7,439 nucleotides of DNA from Alphaproteobacteria bacterium (GTDB lineage: Bacteria > Pseudomonadota > Alphaproteobacteria > Sphingomonadales > Sphingomonadaceae): NCBI GenBank assembly GCA_016650315.1, contig JAENVZ010000215.1, positions 1 through 7,439 of the forward strand. Direction: 5' to 3'. Below are positions 1 to 6,055 of this stretch, in pieces. The notes below the pieces were generated by a model that was not told the DNA's origin, made no database searches, and saw only the letters and a list, made by a program, of their open reading frames with translations. The position numbers and the translations under genes are program-made. The number at the start of each line of letters is the position of its first letter. Positions within the stretch are counted from its first letter, which is position 1.

Positions 1-470
1 AGCAGCCGAATGCAAGCGTCAAGTAGCACGGTTGCAGCGGTTTCTCCGCCCGAAAGGATATAATCGCCGATGGAGACCGGCTCAATGGCGCGGCCTTCAA
101 AAAGCCGTTCATCAATGCCCTCGAAACGACCGCAAAGGATGGTGACGCCGGGGCCGGCGGCAAGCTGGCGAACGCGATCCTGGGTCAGCGGTTTTCCGCG
201 CGGTGTCATGGCGAGGACGGGCGCGTCCGGCTGACGCTCCATCGCATAATCGACAGCGGCGGCCAGGACATCCGCACGCATCACCATGCCTGCGCCGCCA
301 CCTGCGGGCGTATCGTCAACCGAGCGGTGCTTGTCCGTCGCAAAGTCACGAATCTGGATTGGAGCGCAAGACCACGTCCCTTCGGCCAAGGCACGTCCTG
401 CGAGGGACTGGCCCAGCGGCCCGGGAAACATTTCGGGGTAAAGTGTCAGGATTTGGGCGGCAAAGCTCAT
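1..470 (-). CDS. trmD: tRNA (guanine-N1-)-methyltransferase TrmD (partial, 3' end missing)
   Basis: TrmD methylates N1 of G37, next to the anticodon, in tRNAs reading CNN codons, using S-adenosylmethionine; the modification prevents +1 frameshifting. Translating the minus strand from the ATG at 470 gives 156 uninterrupted residues before the window edge, about two thirds of the usual length of roughly 240. Family motifs are clear: [14 protein letters not shown] (residues 52-65), [11 protein letters not shown] (112-122) and [14 protein letters not shown] (130-143). The last two belong to the trefoil-knot SAM-binding region. The C-terminal domain, with the catalytic aspartate, lies outside the window. 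The start codon overlaps the rimM stop as ATGA, so the two genes are probably translationally coupled. Gene identity is secure from motifs and context; only the missing end is unseen. Confidence 0.97.
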   Translation of the reverse strand, partial: MSFAAQILTLYPEMFPGPLGQSLAGRALAEGTWSCAPIQIRDFATDKHRSVDDTPAGGGAGMVMRADVLAAAVDYAMERQPDAPVLAMTPRGKPLTQDRVRQLAAGPGVTILCGRFEGIDERLFEGRAIEPVSIGDYILSGGETAATVLLDACIRL

Positions 471-955
471 TGGACAAAGGTGGCGTCAACGACCACCTTC
501 TCGCCCCATTCCGGCACCGCCTCAGGTCGCATGGGAACCATGAAGCGCTTGCCGTCCGGTCGTTCGATTTCGATGATGTCGCCCGCGCCAAAATTTTCGA
601 CCGCTGCAACAGTCCCCAATTCCTCGCCTGTGGTGGAAACACAGGGCAAGCCGAGAAGATCGGCATAATAATATTCACCCTCACCCAACGGCGGCAGCGA
701 CGAGCGGGGAACAGTGAGTTGCGTGCCGCGCAGCGCTTCGGCGGCATTCCGATCAGCTATTTCAGCAAAGCGCGCGATCGCACCGTTCTGGCCGGGACGA
801 ATGTTCTTGAGCGTTAGCGTGCGACCAGACGCATCGAAGCTCTTATGAGCCTTAAGACTTTCCGGGCTTTCGCTGAAGAGTTTCAGGCGCACTTCGCCCA
901 TAACGCCATGAGCGCCGATAATGGCCGCAAGGGTTACGGGACGGTCCTGTGTCAT
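467..955 (-). CDS. rimM: Ribosome maturation factor RimM
   Basis: RimM assists maturation of the 30S ribosomal head by binding S19 and is needed for efficient 16S rRNA processing. The 162-residue product has the expected two-domain layout. The N-terminal RimM beta-barrel carries the signature [14 protein letters not shown] (residues 14-27), and a PRC-barrel occupies about residues 93-162, including [10 protein letters not shown] and the [11 protein letters not shown] segment. Length matches the family. The ATG at 955 places the conserved N-terminus correctly, but it has no good Shine-Dalgarno sequence: the nearest purine-rich run (GAGGA) lies about 20 nt upstream. Weak initiation would fit the low RimM output, relative to S16, known from the E. 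coli trmD operon. It follows rpsP after a 95-bp spacer holding a palindromic repeat and overlaps trmD by four bases. Confidence 0.97.
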   Translation of the reverse strand: MTQDRPVTLAAIIGAHGVMGEVRLKLFSESPESLKAHKSFDASGRTLTLKNIRPGQNGAIARFAEIADRNAAEALRGTQLTVPRSSLPPLGEGEYYYADLLGLPCVSTTGEELGTVAAVENFGAGDIIEIERPDGKRFMVPMRPEAVPEWGEKVVVDATFVQ

Positions 956-1011
956 CCGAAAAGCCGCGCTAACGGTCCTCGACCACGCCCGGACCGAACG
1001 GAGATTTTACC

Positions 1012-1040
1012 CCGTTCGTGTCGAGCGAAGTCGAGACACG
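1012..1040 (+). repeat. Solo palindromic repeat arm (REP-like) in the rpsP-rimM spacer
   Basis: The segment contains a 22-nt imperfect hairpin at 1018-1039. The outer stem is GTGTC/GACAC, followed by tandem G-A oppositions and a small purine-rich loop. Its 27-nt core (1013-1039) matches the arm at 6362-6388 at 23 of 27 positions, and the reverse complement of 6410-6436 at 25 of 27. An inverted copy of its leading CCGTTCG lies at 995-1001 and could extend the fold on either strand. It sits between the rpsP stop and the rimM start, in the transcribed leader of rimM. No T-run follows on the minus strand, so it is not a canonical terminator. I read it as a dispersed sphingomonad-type REP element; mobility is inferred. 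Confidence 0.8.
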
Positions 1041-1050
1041 CTGACTTGGC

Positions 1051-1689
1051 TCAGCCCTCAGCCTGCTTTTCGGCAGCAGCTTCAGCGGGGACATCTTCGG
1101 CAGATGCTGCTTCCGCAGGTGCTTCCTCTGCTTCAGGAGCAGCCTCCTCTGCGACCGGAGCAGCTTCTTCTGCTTCAGGGGCAGCTTCTTCTGCGACAGG
1201 AGCAACTTCTTCTGCTTCGGGAGCAGCTTCTTCTGCGACAGGGGCGGCTTCCTCAGCAGCGACCTCCTCAGCAGCAACAGCCTCCTCAACCTCAGGCTCA
1301 GGCGCAGGTGCCTTGGCGGCTTCCTCGGCTGCCTTCTTGGCTTCTTCCGCCTCGGCCAGCTTGCTGGCCTTTTCCTCAGCGCGTTCCGTGGCCTTTTCGC
1401 CCGGCTTCGCCTTGTTCGGATTGCTGCGGGCGGCGCGTTCCTTCACACCTGCGACATCCAGAAAACGGGCGACACGATCGGTCGGCTGCGCACCAACGGA
1501 AATCCAGTGCTTCGCGCGATCGGCATCCAGAATGATGCGCTTTTCATCGTCCTTGGCGAGCAGCGGGTTGTAGCTGCCAATGCGTTCGATAAAACGACCA
1601 TCGCGGGGTGAACGGCTGTCCGTCACGACGATCTTGTAATAAGGACGCTTCTTGGAGCCGCCACGCGACAAACGAATTGCAGTTGCCAT
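1051..1689 (-). CDS. rpsP: 30S ribosomal protein S16 with long acidic Ala/Glu-rich C-terminal tail
   Basis: S16 binds 16S rRNA in the body of the 30S subunit and is an early assembly protein. Residues 1-85 are a standard S16 core: the start [20 protein letters not shown], then [16 protein letters not shown] and [20 protein letters not shown]. The protein is 212 residues, whereas E. coli S16 has 82. After a basic linker (about 86-110) the chain becomes a charged, then strongly acidic, low-complexity tail rich in Ala, Glu and Pro. Part of this tail is encoded by three 42-bp tandem repeats. The ATG at 1689 has a good ribosome binding site, AAAGG, seven nt upstream (plus-strand 1697-1701). The gene begins 37 bp downstream of ffh in an A+T-rich spacer, so cotranscription with ffh is likely. 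Extended S16 tails are common in alphaproteobacteria, though this one is long. Tail function is unknown. Confidence 0.97.
   Translation of the reverse strand: MATAIRLSRGGSKKRPYYKIVVTDSRSPRDGRFIERIGSYNPLLAKDDEKRIILDADRAKHWISVGAQPTDRVARFLDVAGVKERAARSNPNKAKPGEKATERAEEKASKLAEAEEAKKAAEEAAKAPAPEPEVEEAVAAEEVAAEEAAPVAEEAAPEAEEVAPVAEEAAPEAEEAAPVAEEAAPEAEEAPAEAASAEDVPAEAAAEKQAEG
1130..1255 (-). repeat. Three 42-bp tandem repeats inside rpsP
   Basis: Three consecutive 42-bp units begin at 1130, 1172 and 1214 and differ by only a few bases. On the coding (minus) strand each encodes a 14-residue unit of the type [14 protein letters not shown], covering about S16 residues 145-187. Related but more degenerate Ala/Glu-rich sequence continues on both sides. 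The period is a multiple of three, so copy-number change by slippage or recombination would keep the frame. Confidence 0.9.
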
Positions 1690-1696
1690 GTAATTA

Positions 1697-1701
1697 CCTT
1701 T
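1697..1701 (-). promoter_or_regulatory. Ribosome binding site of rpsP
   Basis: The minus strand reads AAAGG, then seven nt (TAATTAC), then the rpsP ATG. This is a much better Shine-Dalgarno match than the one ahead of rimM, consistent with high S16 output from a shared transcript. Confidence 0.7.
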
Positions 1702-1726
1702 CTAAAATAAAATCAAAATCTTAAAT

Positions 1727-3199
1727 TCATTTCTTCAAAAATTTATCAAACCCGGGCGGAAGTCTGGGCGCATCGCCACCGGAAAGGCCCGGCAGGCCAC
1801 CGCCCGAAGGCATTCCCCCTGCCCCGCCACCGCCAAGCATACCGCTCAAGCCACCCATGCCGCCCTTGGCGAACATGGCGCCCAACCCTTTCAATCCGCC
1901 CATTTTACGGATTTTTTTCATCGCGCCGTCCATTTCCTGATGCATTTTGAGGAGACGGTTGACCTCCTGCACCGTGGTGCCGGAACCCTTGGCAACGCGG
2001 ATCTTGCGCTTGGCATTCAAAAGCGCTGGCTTTGCGCGCTCCTTGGGTGTCATGGAACCAATGATCGCATCCATATGCACCAGCGTCTTGTCGCCCATGC
2101 CACTGTTTGCCATGGCGTTTTGCGCCTTCTTGAGACCCGGCATCATGGCCGCGAGCGCACCAAGGCCACCCATACGGCGCATCTGATTCAATTGCGCGCG
2201 CAGATCGTTCATGTCGAACTGACCCTTGGCCATCTTTTTGGCCAGCGCTTCGGCCTCATCGACCTGAATGGTTTCGGCAGCTTTTTCGACCAGGCTGACG
2301 ACATCGCCCATGCCCAATATGCGGCTGGCGACACGCCCCGGATGGAACAGCTCCAATGCATCCAGCTTTTCGCCGACGCCCGCAAATTTGATCGGACGGC
2401 CCGTGACCGCTCGCATCGACAGGGCCGCGCCGCCCCGCGCATCGCCGTCCATCCGGGTCAGGACAACCCCAGTCAGCGGCACCTGTTCGGTAAAGTTCTT
2501 TGCGACGTTGACCGCGTCCTGACCGGTCAGGGAGTCAACGACGAGCAGGATTTCATGTGGATTCGAGATGTCGGCCACCGCCTTCATCTCATCCATCAGC
2601 GCCTGATCGATATGAAGACGGCCCGCCGTATCGAGGATCAGCACATCAAAGCCCTGAAGCTTTGCCGCCTGCATGGCGCGCCGTGCGATCTCAACCGGTT
2701 GTTGGCCCACAATGACGGGAAGCGTAGCGACATCGACCTGTGTACCCAGGGTCGCAAGCTGTTCCTGCGCCGCCGGACGGTTGACATCGAGCGAGGCCAT
2801 CAGGACCTTCTTGCGATCCTTTTCCTTCAGGCGCTTGGCAATCTTGGCCGTGGTCGTCGTCTTGCCCGAACCTTGTAAACCGACCATCATGATGATGGCT
2901 GGCGGGCTCACGTCGATCATCAGTTCCGACGTTTCAGACCCCAGCATTTCGGTCAGGCCGTCATTGACGATCTTCACCACCTGCTGGCCCGGCGTTACCG
3001 AGCGCAGGACATTCTGGCCGACCGCTTTTTCAGTAATGCCTTCAATGAAATCGCGGACAACGGGCAAGGCAACGTCGGCTTCCAGCAATGCGATCCGCAC
3101 TTCGCGCATCGCCGCCAGGACGTCGGATTCGTTCAGCGCACCACGACCACGCAGCTTGTCGAAGACGCCGCCAAGACGTTCGCTAAGAGAGTCGAACAT
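1727..3199 (-). CDS. ffh: Signal recognition particle protein Ffh (SRP54)
   Basis: Ffh is the GTPase of the bacterial signal recognition particle. With 4.5S RNA it binds hydrophobic signal sequences on ribosomes and docks with FtsY at the membrane. The 490-residue product has the full architecture. A helical N domain (1-95, with ALLEADVALPVV) comes first. The G domain follows, with P-loop GLQGSGKT (107-114), DVNRPAA (138-144), DTAGR (190-194) and TRMD (248-251). The M domain starts near residue 320, with the RNA-binding segment RKIRVAKGSGT (398-408) and Met-rich helices. The tail after residue 434 is Gly/Met-rich. I start at 3199 because MFDSLSERL is the typical N-terminus and AAAGGA lies six nt upstream; an in-frame codon at 3220 would add seven atypical residues. 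It is the first gene of the leftward operon. No 4.5S RNA gene is evident nearby. Confidence 0.98.
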   Translation of the reverse strand: MFDSLSERLGGVFDKLRGRGALNESDVLAAMREVRIALLEADVALPVVRDFIEGITEKAVGQNVLRSVTPGQQVVKIVNDGLTEMLGSETSELMIDVSPPAIIMMVGLQGSGKTTTTAKIAKRLKEKDRKKVLMASLDVNRPAAQEQLATLGTQVDVATLPVIVGQQPVEIARRAMQAAKLQGFDVLILDTAGRLHIDQALMDEMKAVADISNPHEILLVVDSLTGQDAVNVAKNFTEQVPLTGVVLTRMDGDARGGAALSMRAVTGRPIKFAGVGEKLDALELFHPGRVASRILGMGDVVSLVEKAAETIQVDEAEALAKKMAKGQFDMNDLRAQLNQMRRMGGLGALAAMMPGLKKAQNAMANSGMGDKTLVHMDAIIGSMTPKERAKPALLNAKRKIRVAKGSGTTVQEVNRLLKMHQEMDGAMKKIRKMGGLKGLGAMFAKGGMGGLSGMLGGGGAGGMPSGGGLPGLSGGDAPRLPPGFDKFLKK

Positions 3200-3205
3200 T
3201 GCCAA

Positions 3206-3211
3206 TCCTTT
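3206..3211 (-). promoter_or_regulatory. Ribosome binding site of ffh (fixes the start)
   Basis: The minus strand reads AAAGGA, six nt, then ATG at 3199. Its position favours that start over the upstream in-frame codon at 3220. Confidence 0.75.
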
Positions 3212-3387
3212 GTGGAGCAAAGGCCCCGTTTTCCGTCACATCCCGCTTAACCGGAAAGCCAAAACGCAAAATACGCCGGTGGGCGAAACCTCGCCGACCA
3301 GCGCCTATCCATGGACTATATCATGACCAGGATGTTTACAGCTTACCGGACCCGCAGGACCGATTGGAAATGGCCAATATACAAGCT

Positions 3388-3418
3388 TTGACAAACATGC
3401 AAGCGACCCTCCGGTTAC
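3388..3418 (+). promoter_or_regulatory. Possible promoter of the GGDEF-EAL gene
   Basis: A perfect -35 consensus TTGACA occurs at 3388-3393 on the plus strand, about 130 bp upstream of the chosen start codon. The matching -10 is poor: at 17-19 bp spacing only CCGGTT or GGTTAC is found. This is a weak call resting on one hexamer. Confidence 0.3.
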
Positions 3419-3521
3419 AGGGCGGAAACCGCTTCGTTAACTATTTGTAAACCCATTTTGGGCACAGTTGCCGTGTCGCTCGGATCTACTGACGCGGCGT
3501 GGGGCAACGAAAACAGGTCTT

Positions 3522-5177
3522 ATGAGCGGACAGCACAACCCAACAGACATGCAATCTGCCCAGCGGGACATGATAACCGGCAGCATCGTTGTTGCAGCAA
3601 TCGTGATGTTCATCTGGACCGGCGGTTCGGCGATGTCCGCAGTTGTCCGCAGCCTGACAGGCATCGGCCCCGGCGTCGAGCAGGTCATGATGACAGCGCT
3701 GTTGCTCAACATCGCGCTCATCCTGTTCGGATGGCGCCGCTACCGCGACCTGCAGATCGAAGTCGTGCAACGCAAGGATGCGGAAGAACGTGCCCGTTCG
3801 CTGGCGGCCACTGACCCTTTGACCGGCTTTCTCAATCGCCGTTCGATTGCCGAAGAAGGCGCCGCGTTGCTGGCCCGCGCCCAGCGCAAGCACAAATGCG
3901 TTGCGCTGCTGATGCTCGATCTGGATAATTTCAAGACCGTGAACGACATTCATGGCCATGCCGCGGGCGATCTTGTCCTGACAATGGCGGCCAAGCGCAT
4001 TGAAAATCTGATGCCTCCCTCTGCGCTTACCGCACGCCTTGGCGGCGACGAATTCGCCTGCGCCTTTATATTCGATCCCAATTCTCCTGAAATCGTTGAT
4101 CGCATCGCCGAAGAGCTGGTGTCTGCGATGACCGGACCGATTGTCGAAAAGGGCATTCATCTGGCGATCAGTACGTCAATTGGCATTGCCCGGTCGGATT
4201 ATGATTGCAACAGCGTCGAATCGCTGATGCGCCGCGCCGACATTGCGATGTATTGCGCCAAAAATCAGGGCCGCAACCGCTTTGCCTGGTTCGACACGTC
4301 GATGGAACGCGAACTGAACGTGCGCAATACCCTGGAAGCAGGGATGCGTGAAGGCATTCCGCTGGGTCAGTTCATACCCTATTATGAACAGCAGATCGAC
4401 CTTACGACGGGCAAGCTGAATGGCTTTGAAATGCTGGCCCGCTGGGAGCATCCGACCCAGGGCCTCATTTCGCCCGACATCTTCATCCCGATTGCCGAGG
4501 AAACCGGCCTGATCGCCGATCTCTCGCTCTCCGTCATGCGGCAAGCGTTCGAAGAAGCGAAGAACTGGGACAACTCGCTCAGCCTCTCGGTCAATATTTC
4601 TCCGGCGCAGCTCAAGGACCCCTGGCTCAGCCAGAAAATTCTCAAGCTGCTGGTCGAAACGGGCTTCCCCGCGAACCGGCTGGAAGTCGAGATCACTGAA
4701 AGTTCGCTGTTCGAAAATCTCAGCCTTGCACAGTCCATCGTCGGATCGCTCAAGAACCAGGGTATCCGCATCGCGCTTGACGATTTCGGCACCGGCTACA
4801 GCTCTCTCGCTCATCTGCGCGCCCTGCCCTTCGACCGGATCAAGATCGACCGCAGCTTCGTTTCCTCGATCAACCAGAACAGCGAAAGCGCCGCCATCGT
4901 CAGCGCCATTGCGCGGCTGGGTGACAGCCTTGGCCTGCCGGTGACGGCAGAAGGCATCGAAGACCAGAGTATCCAGAACCAGCTTCGTGACATGGGTTGC
5001 ACCAAGGGCCAGGGCTGGCATTTCGGCAAACCGATGAATGTTGAGCAGGCACGCAAGATGCTGGCTGCCCAGAACCTGTTGCCAACCCGCATATCTGCGA
5101 GCGGCAGCGAAGCGCCAGCGAGTGCGGAGCTATTCGAACTGCACAGCAGCAAGGGCGACACACGCAAGGCCGGGTAA
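3522..5177 (+). CDS. Membrane-anchored GGDEF-EAL cyclic-di-GMP turnover protein
   Basis: This 551-residue protein joins a diguanylate cyclase domain to a cyclic-di-GMP phosphodiesterase domain. Two hydrophobic segments (about 18-38 and 55-71) suggest a membrane hairpin, followed by a short charged linker (72-95). The GGDEF domain spans about 96-262, with DPLTGFLNRR (98-107), LDLDNFKTVND and an intact GGDEF at 174-178. The RxxD inhibitory site is missing; the corresponding positions read PPSA. The EAL domain (about 270-515) has EML instead of EAL at 303-305. It keeps the expected metal and catalytic residues: E303, N358, E390, D420-D421 in DDFGTGYSSL, K441, E477 and Q497. Both activities are therefore plausible. 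The ATG at 3522 has AGG four nt upstream; a TTG at 3468 would add 18 polar residues. No classical sensor domain is visible between the membrane hairpin and GGDEF. It sits alone between two housekeeping operons, so its physiological target is unknown. Confidence 0.93.
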   Translation: MSGQHNPTDMQSAQRDMITGSIVVAAIVMFIWTGGSAMSAVVRSLTGIGPGVEQVMMTALLLNIALILFGWRRYRDLQIEVVQRKDAEERARSLAATDPLTGFLNRRSIAEEGAALLARAQRKHKCVALLMLDLDNFKTVNDIHGHAAGDLVLTMAAKRIENLMPPSALTARLGGDEFACAFIFDPNSPEIVDRIAEELVSAMTGPIVEKGIHLAISTSIGIARSDYDCNSVESLMRRADIAMYCAKNQGRNRFAWFDTSMERELNVRNTLEAGMREGIPLGQFIPYYEQQIDLTTGKLNGFEMLARWEHPTQGLISPDIFIPIAEETGLIADLSLSVMRQAFEEAKNWDNSLSLSVNISPAQLKDPWLSQKILKLLVETGFPANRLEVEITESSLFENLSLAQSIVGSLKNQGIRIALDDFGTGYSSLAHLRALPFDRIKIDRSFVSSINQNSESAAIVSAIARLGDSLGLPVTAEGIEDQSIQNQLRDMGCTKGQGWHFGKPMNVEQARKMLAAQNLLPTRISASGSEAPASAELFELHSSKGDTRKAG

Positions 5178-5188
5178 ATTACGCCACG

Positions 5189-5215
5189 CCACCGCTTTTG
5201 CGTCAAGCGCGGTGG
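5189..5215 (+). terminator. Hairpin after the GGDEF-EAL gene (possible weak terminator)
   Basis: A perfect seven-bp stem CCACCGC/GCGGTGG encloses a 13-nt loop, 11 bp past the stop codon and 33 bp before dapF. No T-run follows, so it is not a canonical intrinsic terminator. It may stabilise the 3' end or mark partial termination before dapF. Confidence 0.35.
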
Positions 5216-5248
5216 ACACTTGCCCTCCCCACCCCTAAATGAGCGGCC

Positions 5249-6055
5249 ATGATCGGTCGGTTTCGAAAAATGCATGGCCTCGGCAATGATTTCGTTGTCA
5301 TCGATGCCCGTGACAACGCGCTGGACATGACCCCGCCGCGGGCGCGAGCCATTGCCAACCGTCATCTGGGCATAGGCTGCGATCAGATCATCCTTCTGGA
5401 ACCGTCAACCAAGGCGGATGTCCGCATGCGCATTTTCAACGCCGACGGGGGCGAGGTAGATGCCTGCGGCAATGCAACACGCTGCATTCCCTTGTTTTTG
5501 GGTCAGGACTGCCGGATCGAAACCAATGCAGGGTTGCTGCTGGCCCAATGGCGCGACGACGGCGCAAGTGTGGACATGGGAGCGCCCCGCTTCGATTGGG
5601 ACACGATCCCGCTTGCCTATGCCATGGATACGCTGGACATGCCTGTAAGTTGGGAGGATCTTCCCGTCCCCACCGCCGTCAATGTCGGCAATCCGCATGT
5701 GATTTTCTTTTGCGACGATCTGGATAGCGTCGATTATGCGCACCTGGGTCCGATGATCGAGAATGACCCGCTTTTCCCTGAGCGCGTGAATGTCAATTTC
5801 GCGCAAATCATGGGCGTCAACCATATCCGCCTGATTGTCTGGGAACGTGGCGCCGGACTGACGCAGGCGTGCGGAACGGGCGCGTGCGCAACAGCGGTTG
5901 CCGCCATTCGGCGCAAGCTGATGCAAGGCCCGGTGACGGTCAGCCTGCCTGGCGGCGATCTGTGCATAAGCTGGGCGCCTGGCGAAACCATCGGCATGAC
6001 TGGTCCCGCCACCTCCGTCTTCGAAGGCGAGGCCGACTGGAGTCGCTTTGGATGA
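5249..6055 (+). CDS. dapF: Diaminopimelate epimerase DapF
   Basis: DapF interconverts LL- and meso-diaminopimelate without a cofactor, using two cysteines as acid and base. The product feeds lysine synthesis and peptidoglycan. The 268-residue protein begins with the hallmark FRKMHGLGNDFVVID (5-19). The first catalytic cysteine is C73 in NADGGEVDACGNATRC (64-79) and the second is C208 in WERGAGLTQACGTGACA (198-214). NVGNPHVIF (145-153) marks the second half of the duplicated fold. Length is normal. The ATG at 5249 is preceded only by a weak GAG-type site. An ATG ten nt upstream is out of frame. The stop overlaps the mtaB start as ATGA, so the two are likely cotranscribed and coupled. The 71-bp gap from the GGDEF-EAL gene leaves room for a promoter, but none is obvious. 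Confidence 0.98.
   Translation: MIGRFRKMHGLGNDFVVIDARDNALDMTPPRARAIANRHLGIGCDQIILLEPSTKADVRMRIFNADGGEVDACGNATRCIPLFLGQDCRIETNAGLLLAQWRDDGASVDMGAPRFDWDTIPLAYAMDTLDMPVSWEDLPVPTAVNVGNPHVIFFCDDLDSVDYAHLGPMIENDPLFPERVNVNFAQIMGVNHIRLIVWERGAGLTQACGTGACATAVAAIRRKLMQGPVTVSLPGGDLCISWAPGETIGMTGPATSVFEGEADWSRFG

Larger units (their letters stand above)
3200..3521. other. Divergent intergenic region between ffh and the GGDEF-EAL gene
   Basis: These 322 bp separate two divergent transcription units and should hold both promoters. I see no convincing gene. A small hairpin lies at 3278-3299 (GGCGA/TCGCC stem with a four-base AACC loop, extended by GGT/ACC across one mismatch); it would fall in the ffh leader if transcription begins upstream of it. 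A TTGACA hexamer lies at 3388-3393 on the plus strand. The stretch 3435-3450 is locally A+T-rich. No riboswitch or repeat family is recognised here. Confidence 0.7.

Noticed and set aside
1130..1255. Tandem 42-bp units considered as a CRISPR array or VNTR outside a gene
   Set aside because: The units are contiguous without spacers and encode the S16 tail in frame.
845..1573. Plus-strand open frame rich in Ser/Ala repeats
   Set aside because: It is the antisense of the Ala/Glu-rich rpsP tail. The repeats come from the real gene on the minus strand, and it has no domain or ribosome binding site.
3199..3220. Longer Ffh beginning at 3220
   Set aside because: It would start with a non-ATG codon, add seven residues not typical of Ffh, and include the good ribosome binding site inside the coding sequence.
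3199..3450. 83-codon plus-strand open frame in the ffh upstream region
   Set aside because: It starts inside the ffh start region on the opposite strand, uses a non-ATG start, and shows no recognisable motif or ribosome binding site.
3468..3521. Longer GGDEF-EAL protein from the TTG at 3468
   Set aside because: The added 18 residues are polar and arginine-rich with no clear ribosome binding site. The ATG at 3522 is closer to the first membrane segment and has AGG upstream.
5189..5215. Strong Rho-independent terminator after the GGDEF-EAL gene
   Set aside because: The seven-bp stem is real, but the loop is 13 nt and no T-run follows, so I kept it only as a low-confidence hairpin.
5869..6051. 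Upstream extension of mtaB into dapF
   Set aside because: The extra 61 residues overlap the conserved dapF C-terminus in another frame. MtaB normally starts just before the TLGCRLN motif, as with the ATG at 6052.
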